Shown here: one piece after another, positions 1 through 5,347 of the stretch
How positions within the stretch are numbered: the first letter of the stretch is position 1
Layout of the letters: every line of letters begins with the position of its first letter
DNA from: Bacillota bacterium
GTDB taxonomy: Bacteria > Bacillota > Clostridia > Peptostreptococcales > Anaerovoracaceae
Assembly: GCA_023394035.1 (NCBI GenBank)
Contig: JAEXBK010000036.1
Coordinates: 1 to 5,347 of the forward strand
Length of the DNA stretch: 5,347 nucleotides
Reading direction: 5' to 3'
Notes under the pieces: model-generated
What the model was told of the DNA's origin: nothing
The model's database searches: none
What the model saw: the letters and a program-made list of their open reading frames with translations, nothing else
Program-made: the position numbers and the translations under genes

Positions 1-1005
1 GTAATAGACGATGCTTCCGGACTTTTGATGCACGATCTCAAAGAAGACGGCGACAGCTTTGTTGCGGCAAAGGGCGGAAGAGGCGGAAGAGGAAATGTCC
101 ACTACAAAAATTCCGTAAGACAGGCACCTAACTTTGCCGAAGCCGGAACCTCGTCGGTTGAACGTGTTGTAATACTTGAGCTTAAGATGATCGCGGATGT
201 CGGTCTTGTTGGCTTCCCTAATGTTGGAAAATCAAGCCTTCTCGCAGTTGCGACAAATGCGAAGCCAAGAATAGAAAACTACCATTTTACGACCATAGAT
301 CCGAATCTTGGGGTAGTAAGAATAGGCGATACGGAATTTGTTATGGCCGATATTGCAGGAATAATTGAAGGCGCGCATCAGGGACTCGGTCTCGGACTCA
401 AGTTTTTGAAGCATATTGAGCGCACAAAGGTTCTTATACATGTTGTAGACATATCAGGCAGCGAAGGCCGCGATCCTATAGATGATTTTGAGAAGATAAT
501 GACCGAGCTTAACAAATACAGTGACAAGGTTGCCTCAAAGCCTATGATCGTAGCGGCAAATAAGGTGGATCTTATATCGGATGACGACGAGAAATTCATC
601 GAGTTCAAGAAGTATATAGAAGAAAAGGGCTATAGATTCTTTGCGATTTCAGCTCCTATCGGTCAAGGCGTCAAAGAATTGATGTATGCGGCAGCCGAAG
701 AGCTTGCAAACGCACCTGCGGAGACGGAGGAATACGAATACTTCGATTTTGAAGCGGAAGAAAAGCTCGATGACGATTACAGAGAGGTAAAAGCCTCAAA
801 GGAAGGCGATCATTTCGTGCTTCGCGGAAAACAGCTTCAAAAAATATTCGATTCGACGAACTTCAATGATATGGGCTCGCTGAGATATCTTTATCACTAT
901 GTTGAAAAATCAGGGGCAATGAGAAAGCTCAAGGCTCTCGGCATAGAAGAAGGTGACATTGTCAAAATCGATAATTTTGAATTTGAGTATTACGACGAGT
1001 ATTAG
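1..1005 (+). CDS. obgE: Obg-family ribosome-assembly GTPase ObgE/CgtA, 5' end outside the window
   Basis: The reading frame is open from base 1, so the gene starts upstream; 334 residues are visible and roughly the first 90-100 of a normal ~430-residue Obg are missing. Residue numbers here count from base 1. Visible parts in order are the end of the glycine-rich Obg fold (AAKGGRGGRGN near 22-32), the G domain, and a C-terminal OCT domain (about 258-334) of the kind seen in Firmicute Obg. G-domain motifs are G1 GFPNVGKSS (71-79), G2 FTT (96-98), G3 DIAG (117-120), G4 NKVD (187-190) and G5 SAP (217-219). An acidic linker (about 239-258) precedes the OCT domain. Obg proteins bind and slowly hydrolyse GTP and act in late 50S subunit assembly, with links to the stringent response. 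The G3 motif has Ala where many Obg proteins have Pro. The next gene begins 20 bases after the stop with no terminator between, so they are probably co-transcribed. Confidence 0.97.
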   Translation, partial: VIDDASGLLMHDLKEDGDSFVAAKGGRGGRGNVHYKNSVRQAPNFAEAGTSSVERVVILELKMIADVGLVGFPNVGKSSLLAVATNAKPRIENYHFTTIDPNLGVVRIGDTEFVMADIAGIIEGAHQGLGLGLKFLKHIERTKVLIHVVDISGSEGRDPIDDFEKIMTELNKYSDKVASKPMIVAANKVDLISDDDEKFIEFKKYIEEKGYRFFAISAPIGQGVKELMYAAAEELANAPAETEEYEYFDFEAEEKLDDDYREVKASKEGDHFVLRGKQLQKIFDSTNFNDMGSLRYLYHYVEKSGAMRKLKALGIEEGDIVKIDNFEFEYYDEY

Positions 1006-1025
1006 ACAATAAGGATTGATTAAGA

Positions 1026-3392
1026 ATGAAAAAGCGTCTTACAGACGAAATAGTAGAAAAACTATACGCAAAATACGATACACCTCATCATGTAATACTG
1101 CACTGCAGGGCTGTAAGCTATGTTGGAAAAGCAATAGCGGAGGAGCTTAACAAAGCCGGCGCTTCGTTTGATACTGAGCTTATACGCATTTCGGGGCTTG
1201 TGCACGATGTATTAAGAAAAGAGGCTGACCATGATCTGAAGGCAGGGGAGCTGCTTGATGAACTTGGTTATGCTGACGCAGCCGATGTCGTAAGAACTCA
1301 CATGAGATATGAATTCAACGACGAGAATCATATTGATGAAACAGACATAATGTGCCTTGCAGACAGACTTGTCAAAGAGGATAAGTATGTAGGCATAGAT
1401 GAAAGAGTAGAGTATCTTATACATAAGCCGGGGGAAAATCCTGAACGCACGAGAATTCTGACCGAAAAAAAGGAAGCAACAAAAGCGTTCATGAGAGCTA
1501 TCGAAATAAGGATAGGAAGAAGCATAGACAGCCTGTTTTATCAGACGAATCCTGAGCTTGAATCAAAGCTTGCGTCAATTTTGAGACGCGTGGAAAAACC
1601 GGCAAGATATATAGGCGGAGAAAAAAATACGGCAATAAGGCAGCCCGAAGGTAAACTCAGGTTTGCTTTTGCATTTCCGGATCTCTATGAGATAGGAATG
1701 TCATATCTCGGAATACAGATTCTTTATAACATACTAAACAAAAGAGACGATATATACTGCGAACGCGTTTTTGCTCCTGCATGCGATATGGCAGAGCTTA
1801 TGAGAAATGAAAATCTGCCGCTCTTCACCCTCGAAACAAAGACGCCGGTTTCAGATATGGATGTTTTGGGCTTCACTTTACAGTATGAGATGTCGTTTAC
1901 AAATATCCTTGATATGCTCGATCTTGCAGGTATACCGCTTTTAAGTAAGGAAAGAACCGATTCGCAGCCTTTGATAATCGCAGGCGGACCTTGTGCATAC
2001 AACCCTGAGCCGCTTGTTGATTTTGTCGATGTTTTTTTGATAGGCGACGGGGAAGAGGCTCTTCCTGAATTTCTTGCACTGTACAAAGCTGCAAAAGACA
2101 AGGGCATTTCAAAGAAGGCGTTTTTTGAATCCGTAGCATCTATTACGGGTGTTTATATTCCGTCGTTTTACGATGCCGTATATAATGAAGACGGAACCGT
2201 AGCCGAATACCTGAAGCTGAACGAAAATGCTCCCGACAGAGTTAAACGTGCGCTTATAGACGAAATAGAGACTGTCGATTTTCCGGTAGAACCGATAGTG
2301 CCGTTTATTGAAACGGTTCACGACAGAGCAGTAGTCGAGACATTCAGAGGCTGTACGAGAGGCTGCCGTTTTTGTCAGGCGGGCATGATCTACAGACCTA
2401 TCAGAGAAAGAACCTCGGACACCATAACGGAGCTTGCAATGAAGCAGCTCAAAAATACGGGACACGAAGAGCTGTCGATACTTTCGCTTTCTACGAGTGA
2501 CTACTCGGACTTCGAAACACTTGCAACATCTTTGATGGACAAGTGTGCTGATATGAACGTTTCACTTTCACTTCCGTCACTCAGACTCGATACTTTCTCC
2601 TTCAAGGTGCTTAACGAGATTCAGAAATACAGAAAATCCGGACTTACATTTGCTCCGGAAGCGGGAACACAGCGACTCAGAGATGTCATAAACAAAGGTA
2701 TTACGGAGGATGATATATTTTCTGCCGTCAAGCAGGCGATAGAGCTCGGTTGGAAGCACATAAAATTCTATTTCATGATAGGGCTTCCTACTGAAACATA
2801 CGAAGATCTCGACGGTATTGCGGATATAGCACGCAAGGTTATGAATATAAACAGGACATACGGCGTACCGGGCAGATTTAACGTGACGGTAAGCGTTTCG
2901 AACTTTGTTCCGAAGCCGCATACTCCGTTCCAGTGGGCTGCACAGGATACCGTGGAATCACTCAGAAAGAAACACGATTATCTGAAAGGAATACTTAAGA
3001 TAAAAGGCGTTACATTCCACTATCATGATGATTCAACAAGCGTGATGGAGGCGGTAATAGCAAGAGGAGACAGAAGGTGCGGAAAGCTCATTCTCGACGC
3101 ATGGAAGAGAGGCTGCAGAATGGACGGCTGGTCAGAGCATTTTGATGAGGAAAAATGGAAGATCTCCATGGCAGCAGCATCAATTGATCCTGCTTTTTAC
3201 GCCTCAAGAGAGAGAAGCCTTGATGAAGTGCTTCCTTGGCATATAATAGATCCGTCTGTCTCAGACAGCTACCTGCTGAGCGAATGGAAAAAAGCCGTAT
3301 CAGAACAGACGACGCACGACTGCAGGTACGGATGCACGGGTTGCGGCATAAACAGACGGACAAAATGCAAGCTTGGAGGGATATATGGCTAA
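1026..3392 (+). CDS. HD-domain / TIGR03960-family B12-binding-fold radical SAM fusion protein
   Basis: This is a 788-residue protein made of two normally separate modules; its substrate is unknown. Residues ~1-170 form an HD metal phosphohydrolase domain with candidate ligands H26, H60-D61, H92 and D113 (contexts HCRAV, GLVHDVLR, THMR, LADRLV). It looks closer to HD domains attached to MobA-like nucleotidyltransferases than to YqeK. From ~188 (RRVEKPARYIGGE) it reads as a complete TIGR03960 protein. That part has a B12-binding-like Rossmann region (~210-355) without any DxHxxG histidine, then the radical SAM [4Fe-4S] motif C443-x3-C447-x2-C450, FAPEAG (542-547), FMIGLPTE (583-590) and FVPKPHTPFQW (627-637). 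A C-terminal cysteine set follows (C766, C770, C773, C781). The start is fixed by an in-frame TGA at 1017; its ribosome site is weak (AAGG 1011-1014, 11 bases away). The 3' end overlaps the partner gene by 8 bases. Family assignment is firm; enzymatic activity is unproven. Confidence 0.93.
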   Translation: MKKRLTDEIVEKLYAKYDTPHHVILHCRAVSYVGKAIAEELNKAGASFDTELIRISGLVHDVLRKEADHDLKAGELLDELGYADAADVVRTHMRYEFNDENHIDETDIMCLADRLVKEDKYVGIDERVEYLIHKPGENPERTRILTEKKEATKAFMRAIEIRIGRSIDSLFYQTNPELESKLASILRRVEKPARYIGGEKNTAIRQPEGKLRFAFAFPDLYEIGMSYLGIQILYNILNKRDDIYCERVFAPACDMAELMRNENLPLFTLETKTPVSDMDVLGFTLQYEMSFTNILDMLDLAGIPLLSKERTDSQPLIIAGGPCAYNPEPLVDFVDVFLIGDGEEALPEFLALYKAAKDKGISKKAFFESVASITGVYIPSFYDAVYNEDGTVAEYLKLNENAPDRVKRALIDEIETVDFPVEPIVPFIETVHDRAVVETFRGCTRGCRFCQAGMIYRPIRERTSDTITELAMKQLKNTGHEELSILSLSTSDYSDFETLATSLMDKCADMNVSLSLPSLRLDTFSFKVLNEIQKYRKSGLTFAPEAGTQRLRDVINKGITEDDIFSAVKQAIELGWKHIKFYFMIGLPTETYEDLDGIADIARKVMNINRTYGVPGRFNVTVSVSNFVPKPHTPFQWAAQDTVESLRKKHDYLKGILKIKGVTFHYHDDSTSVMEAVIARGDRRCGKLILDAWKRGCRMDGWSEHFDEEKWKISMAAASIDPAFYASRERSLDEVLPWHIIDPSVSDSYLLSEWKKAVSEQTTHDCRYGCTGCGINRRTKCKLGGIYG
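3375..3380 (+). promoter_or_regulatory. Ribosome binding site that sets the start of the TIGR03936 gene
   Basis: GGAGGG lies 4 bases before ATG 3385 (GGAGG itself 5 bases before). It sits just after an in-frame TTG at 3373, so that TTG is a poor start candidate and ATG 3385 is preferred. The site lies inside the last codons of the radical SAM gene, which suggests translational coupling of the two products. Confidence 0.75.
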
Positions 3393-4050
3393 ATACGTAA
3401 TTGAGTTTTCAAAATACGGTTTCGTCCGTTATACGTCACATCTGGACCTTCTGAGGCTGTTCAAAAGAGCATTCAAGAGGTGCGGAATCTTACTTGAGTA
3501 TTCTCAAGGCTTTAATCCTCATCCGAAGCTCGGATTTGCGCAGCCGCTTCCTTTAGGATTTACGGCAAAGCATGAGCTTCTTGAGTTCAGCACGGAAAAT
3601 GAAAACGATACGGACGCAATCCTGAAAGCCATAAGAGATACTATGCCGATCGGAATAGATATAATCTCCTGCAAAGATATCACGGGACAACAGGGCACGC
3701 TTGCATCGAGAGTTAAAGCTGCCGAATATACGGCGGTATTCCCTGAAGTTTTTCCTGGCGGGGATTCTCTCCGTACTCTCCTTAATGAGTTTTTTGAGCG
3801 CGATGAAATAATCGGATATAAGCGCCAGAAGAAAACAAAAAGATATCTTCCTGTAGATATTAAGCCGATGATAAAGTCTATTAAAGCTTCAGAAGAAAGT
3901 AAAAAGACGGTTTTGATGACCCTCGACTGCGGAAGCTCATCGAACCTTAATCCGGAGACTGTTGTATCCTCGCTTATCGAATTTGCCGGAATTGATATAG
4001 ACAAGTCGGATGTAGATATATCGAGAGATATGTTAATTTTTGACAATTAA
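3385..4050 (+). CDS. TIGR03936 / DUF2344 radical SAM-linked protein
   Basis: This 221-residue soluble protein is the usual partner of TIGR03960 radical SAM enzymes, encoded next to them or fused to their C-terminus. Its biochemical function is not known to me. Recognisable family blocks are YGFVRYTSHLDLLRLFKRAF (11-30) and YSQGFNPHPKLGF (39-51), followed by QPLPLGF (53-59). The C-terminal half is less conserved and has a basic stretch, KRQKKTKR (146-153), that could contact RNA or another acidic partner; that is inference. Length is typical for the stand-alone form. ATG 3385 was chosen because GGAGGG sits just ahead of it; the in-frame TTG at 3373 would add only four residues. Its start overlaps the radical SAM stop by 8 bases, so the two are likely made in matched amounts and probably act together. 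Confidence 0.92.
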   Translation: MAKYVIEFSKYGFVRYTSHLDLLRLFKRAFKRCGILLEYSQGFNPHPKLGFAQPLPLGFTAKHELLEFSTENENDTDAILKAIRDTMPIGIDIISCKDITGQQGTLASRVKAAEYTAVFPEVFPGGDSLRTLLNEFFERDEIIGYKRQKKTKRYLPVDIKPMIKSIKASEESKKTVLMTLDCGSSSNLNPETVVSSLIEFAGIDIDKSDVDISRDMLIFDN

Positions 4051-4090
4051 TACTTGTATTCCCCAAACTGCCGGTATATCCTTAATCAAA

Positions 4091-4105
4091 AGGAAGGAAA
4101 GGCGG
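4091..4105 (+). promoter_or_regulatory. Ribosome binding site that sets the comEA start
   Basis: This is a purine-rich run with two overlapping Shine-Dalgarno-like cores (GGAAGG at 4092-4097 and AAAGG at 4098-4102). The second ends 8 bases before ATG 4111. It supports ATG 4111 over the in-frame TTG at 4054, which has no comparable site and would place 19 poorly structured residues before the membrane anchor. Confidence 0.7.
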
Positions 4106-4110
4106 TAAAT

Positions 4111-4752
4111 ATGAGTAAGCGCATAGGAATATTATACAGGGAAAATAAACTTAAAATAAGAGTGGCGGCAACGATAATCGCAATTGTTGTCGCTCTGTTA
4201 TTTTTTGGCGTGAATGGGGAAAAACACGATTCAATAAAGATGGAAAGTGAAACACAAATACAAACAGTGGATGAAGTAACAGAGAATAGAAGTAACCAAA
4301 CAGGAACAACCACGGAAGTGGATGAGAAAAAAGTCATAATATGCGATATTTCCGGGCAAGTAGAAAGCCCCGGAGTTTATGAGATGAAGGAAGCTGCAAG
4401 GCTTGGAGAGCTTATAGAGCTGGCAGGCGGACTGACGGCGGAGGCCGACATTGATGCTATAAACAGAGCCGCGACATTAAATGACGGCGAAAAGATATAT
4501 ATTCCGAAGCTCGGAGAACAGCATACGGTAGCTCATGCTTCAGATTACATATCGTTATCATCAAAAGTCAATATAAACAGTGCAGACATCGAGAGCCTAT
4601 GCAGCCTGAAGGGGATAGGTCCTGCTATGGCGGATAGAATAATAACCTACAGAAACCAAAACGGCGGATTTGGAAGTATCGAAGAGCTGAAAAATGTAAG
4701 CGGCATAGGGCAAAAAACTTTCGATAAGATTAAGGAACACATTACTGTATAG
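4111..4752 (+). CDS. comEA: ComEA-type membrane-anchored DNA receptor (SLBB + helix-hairpin-helix)
   Basis: This 213-residue protein has the classic Gram-positive ComEA layout. A short basic cytoplasmic N-terminus is followed by one membrane segment (about 17-34, VAATIIAIVVALLFFGV). Next come a polar, Thr/Glu/Asn-rich linker (about 36-74) and an SLBB domain (about 75-132, with SGQVESPGVY and a YIP end). The C-terminus is a tandem helix-hairpin-helix DNA-binding domain (153-213) that opens with VNINSAD. Its hairpins are LKGIGPAMADRI (166-177) and VSGIGQKTFDKI (196-207). In naturally competent bacteria ComEA binds incoming double-stranded DNA outside the membrane and passes it to the ComEC channel. 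No comEC is visible here, so a role in transformation is inferred from family only. It follows the TIGR03936 gene by 60 bases with no clear promoter or terminator between, so it may be read from the same transcript. Confidence 0.92.
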   Translation: MSKRIGILYRENKLKIRVAATIIAIVVALLFFGVNGEKHDSIKMESETQIQTVDEVTENRSNQTGTTTEVDEKKVIICDISGQVESPGVYEMKEAARLGELIELAGGLTAEADIDAINRAATLNDGEKIYIPKLGEQHTVAHASDYISLSSKVNINSADIESLCSLKGIGPAMADRIITYRNQNGGFGSIEELKNVSGIGQKTFDKIKEHITV

Positions 4753-4758
4753 AAATTC

Positions 4759-4788
4759 TTGAAAAATCAAACTATATTATGATATAAT
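4759..4788 (+). promoter_or_regulatory. SigA-type promoter with extended -10, upstream of the DUF896 gene
   Basis: The -35 element TTGAAA (4759-4764) and a perfect -10 TATAAT (4783-4788) are separated by 18 bases. A TGA just before the -10 matches the TGn extended -10 element. The expected start site is near 4795, giving a leader of about 20 bases before the DUF896 ATG. It begins 7 bases after the comEA stop and marks a new transcription unit. Nothing resembling a Gram-positive LexA site (GAAC-N4-GTTC) overlaps it. Confidence 0.8.
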
Positions 4789-4800
4789 CTAACTTCGGAC

Positions 4801-4807
4801 GGGAGGG
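4801..4807 (+). promoter_or_regulatory. Strong ribosome binding site of the DUF896 gene
   Basis: GGGAGGG lies 8 bases before ATG 4816 but only 3 bases before an out-of-frame ATG at 4811. That earlier ATG opens a two-codon frame (ATG CAA TGA) whose stop overlaps the real start. Spacing favours 4816, and the family N-terminus confirms it. Confidence 0.8.
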
Positions 4808-4815
4808 ACGATGCA

Positions 4816-5124
4816 ATGATTACACAGGAAAAGATAGACAGGATAAATGAGCTCGCACATAAGGCGAGGACAGACGAAGGGCTTACCGAAGAAGAAAAGG
4901 TGGAACAGAGTCTGCTCAGACGTGAATATATAGATTCCTTCAAAGAAAATTTGAGGGCGCAGCTTGAGATGATCAGACCCCAAGGGGAGAAGATATCTGA
5001 CGGCGTGCTCGGCATTGCAGAAGAGGCAATAGCGGAAACCGAAAAGGCTCTTGGCTCTATAGAGCTTGAGTCGGATGACTCCGAATGGATCGAATGCAGC
5101 AAAAAAGACACGTTTAAGAGCTGA
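4816..5124 (+). CDS. DUF896 (YnzC/YoaQ-like) small protein with acidic C-terminal extension
   Basis: This 102-residue cytoplasmic protein has an N-terminal half that matches the DUF896 helical-hairpin family. It shows ITQEKIDRINELAHKAR (2-18), then GLTEEEKVEQSLLRREYIDSF (22-42) and an amphipathic segment to about 55. B. subtilis YnzC, of roughly 77 residues, is the best-known relative; it is encoded in an SOS-induced operon but its molecular role is unclear. Residues ~58-102 do not look like the usual short tail. They are predicted mostly helical and rich in Glu/Asp (AEEAIAETEKALGSIELESDDSEW), and they end in a short basic patch. The gene has its own strong promoter and ribosome site and is followed by a 92-base gap before the cysteine desulfurase. 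No transmembrane segment or signal peptide is present. Confidence 0.88.
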   Translation: MITQEKIDRINELAHKARTDEGLTEEEKVEQSLLRREYIDSFKENLRAQLEMIRPQGEKISDGVLGIAEEAIAETEKALGSIELESDDSEWIECSKKDTFKS

Positions 5125-5200
5125 TAATTCCAAAAATATTGTTTAACTGCAGTCCATTTCAGGTATATATCCAACGTAAGAAAAATGACCTTAATATATA

Positions 5201-5206
5201 AAGGAG
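5201..5206 (+). promoter_or_regulatory. Ribosome binding site of the cysteine desulfurase gene
   Basis: AAGGAG lies 10 bases before ATG 5217, a slightly long but workable spacing. The protein from this ATG begins exactly where NifS-family proteins normally begin, which supports the start. Confidence 0.7.
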
Positions 5207-5216
5207 CATAATATAA

Positions 5217-5347
5217 ATGAGACAGGTATATCTTGATTATTCCGCTACAACACCGGTAAAAGAAGAAGTTGTCAAAGCCATGCTTCCGTATTTCACGGAA
5301 AACTTCGGAAACGCTTCAAGTCTTTATACTCCGGGGCTGATTACCAA
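5217..5347 (+). CDS. NifS/IscS-family cysteine desulfurase, 3' end outside the window
   Basis: Only the first 43 residues are present; the frame is still open at the window edge. The N-terminus VYLDYSATTPV (4-14), then EEVVKAMLPYF (16-26) and FGNASS (30-35), is the class V aminotransferase-fold start typical of NifS/IscS proteins. These PLP enzymes take sulfur from cysteine as an enzyme-bound persulfide for Fe-S cluster assembly or tRNA thiolation. The PLP lysine and catalytic cysteine lie beyond the edge, so activity and subtype (NifS, IscS or a ThiI/MnmA partner) cannot be judged. The usual Asn in YLDNAATTP is Tyr here and the following Ala is Ser. The 92 bases upstream (5125-5216) hold no clear terminator and only weak promoter-like elements, so read-through from the DUF896 gene is possible. 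Confidence 0.93.
   Translation, partial: MRQVYLDYSATTPVKEEVVKAMLPYFTENFGNASSLYTPGLIT

Noticed and set aside
73..90. Perfect tandem 9-base repeat (GGCGGAAGA twice)
   Set aside because: It encodes the GGR-GGR part of the glycine-rich Obg fold, which is conserved at protein level across the family, so it is not a separate DNA repeat element.
1471..1493. Internal start (ATG 1491, residue 156) that could yield a radical SAM-only product
   Set aside because: The nearest purine run (AGGAAG 1471-1476) is 14 bases away, too far for efficient initiation, and the ATG is upstream of the usual family start.
4040..4045. Perfect TTGACA box at the end of the TIGR03936 gene, a possible comEA promoter
   Set aside because: No acceptable -10 hexamer lies 15-19 bases downstream; that region is C-rich (CCCCAAAC). 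The nearest AT-rich hexamer, TATATC at 4075, is 29 bases away.
3519..4046. Long antisense open frame (175 codons) opposite the TIGR03936 gene
   Set aside because: It has no ribosome site and no recognisable protein features, and it lies fully inside a gene with clear family identity, so it is a codon-bias shadow.
4753..4815. LexA/SOS box search upstream of the DUF896 gene, because B. subtilis ynzC is SOS-regulated
   Set aside because: No GAAC-N4-GTTC-like sequence is present between comEA and the DUF896 start.
5146..5153. 8-base palindrome ACTGCAGT in the gap before the cysteine desulfurase, considered as an operator or terminator stem
   Set aside because: It is short, has no loop or T-run, and does not match any Rrf2/IscR-type site I recognise.
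5139..5169. Possible promoter for the cysteine desulfurase (TTGTTT, 19 bases, TATATA)
   Set aside because: Both hexamers are imperfect and the spacer is long; it is too weak to call in an AT-rich gap.
5185..5211. 8-codon frame ahead of the cysteine desulfurase (ATG 5185 to TAA 5211)
   Set aside because: It has no ribosome site and no Cys codon that would suggest a leader-peptide sensor.

Overview
This window is a densely packed, all plus-strand stretch of a low-to-moderate GC anaerobic Firmicute, most likely a Clostridia member. Evidence for this is the frequent use of ATA (Ile) and AGA (Arg), the strong AGGAGG-type ribosome binding sites, a Bacillota-type DUF896/YnzC protein, and the pairing of obgE with the radical SAM genes of families TIGR03960 and TIGR03936. 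I cannot name the genus from sequence alone.

Layout: (1) the 3' three quarters of obgE, a ribosome-assembly GTPase, open at the left edge (1-1005). (2) A 788-residue protein (1026-3392) that joins an N-terminal HD-type metal phosphohydrolase domain to a complete TIGR03960-type B12-binding-fold/radical SAM protein. (3) Its usual partner, a TIGR03936/DUF2344 protein (3385-4050), whose start overlaps the end of the radical SAM gene. (4) comEA (4111-4752), a membrane-anchored DNA receptor with SLBB and helix-hairpin-helix domains. (5) A good SigA-type promoter (4759-4788) driving a small DUF896 protein with an unusual acidic C-terminal extension (4816-5124). (6) The first 43 codons of a NifS/IscS-family cysteine desulfurase, cut by the right edge (5217-5347).

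The first four genes have short gaps or overlaps and no visible terminator between them, so they probably form one transcript that begins upstream of the window. The 4759-4788 promoter starts a new unit. I see no RNA gene, mobile element, CRISPR array or convincing terminator, and no gene-free stretch longer than about 100 bases.

The observation most worth pursuing is the HD plus radical SAM fusion. The TIGR03960/TIGR03936 pair has no function known to me but recurs next to ribosome and RNA genes (rng, rplU, rpmA, obgE). A fused HD phosphohydrolase domain is a possible clue to its substrate. This is an unusual arrangement of known families rather than a demonstrably new system.
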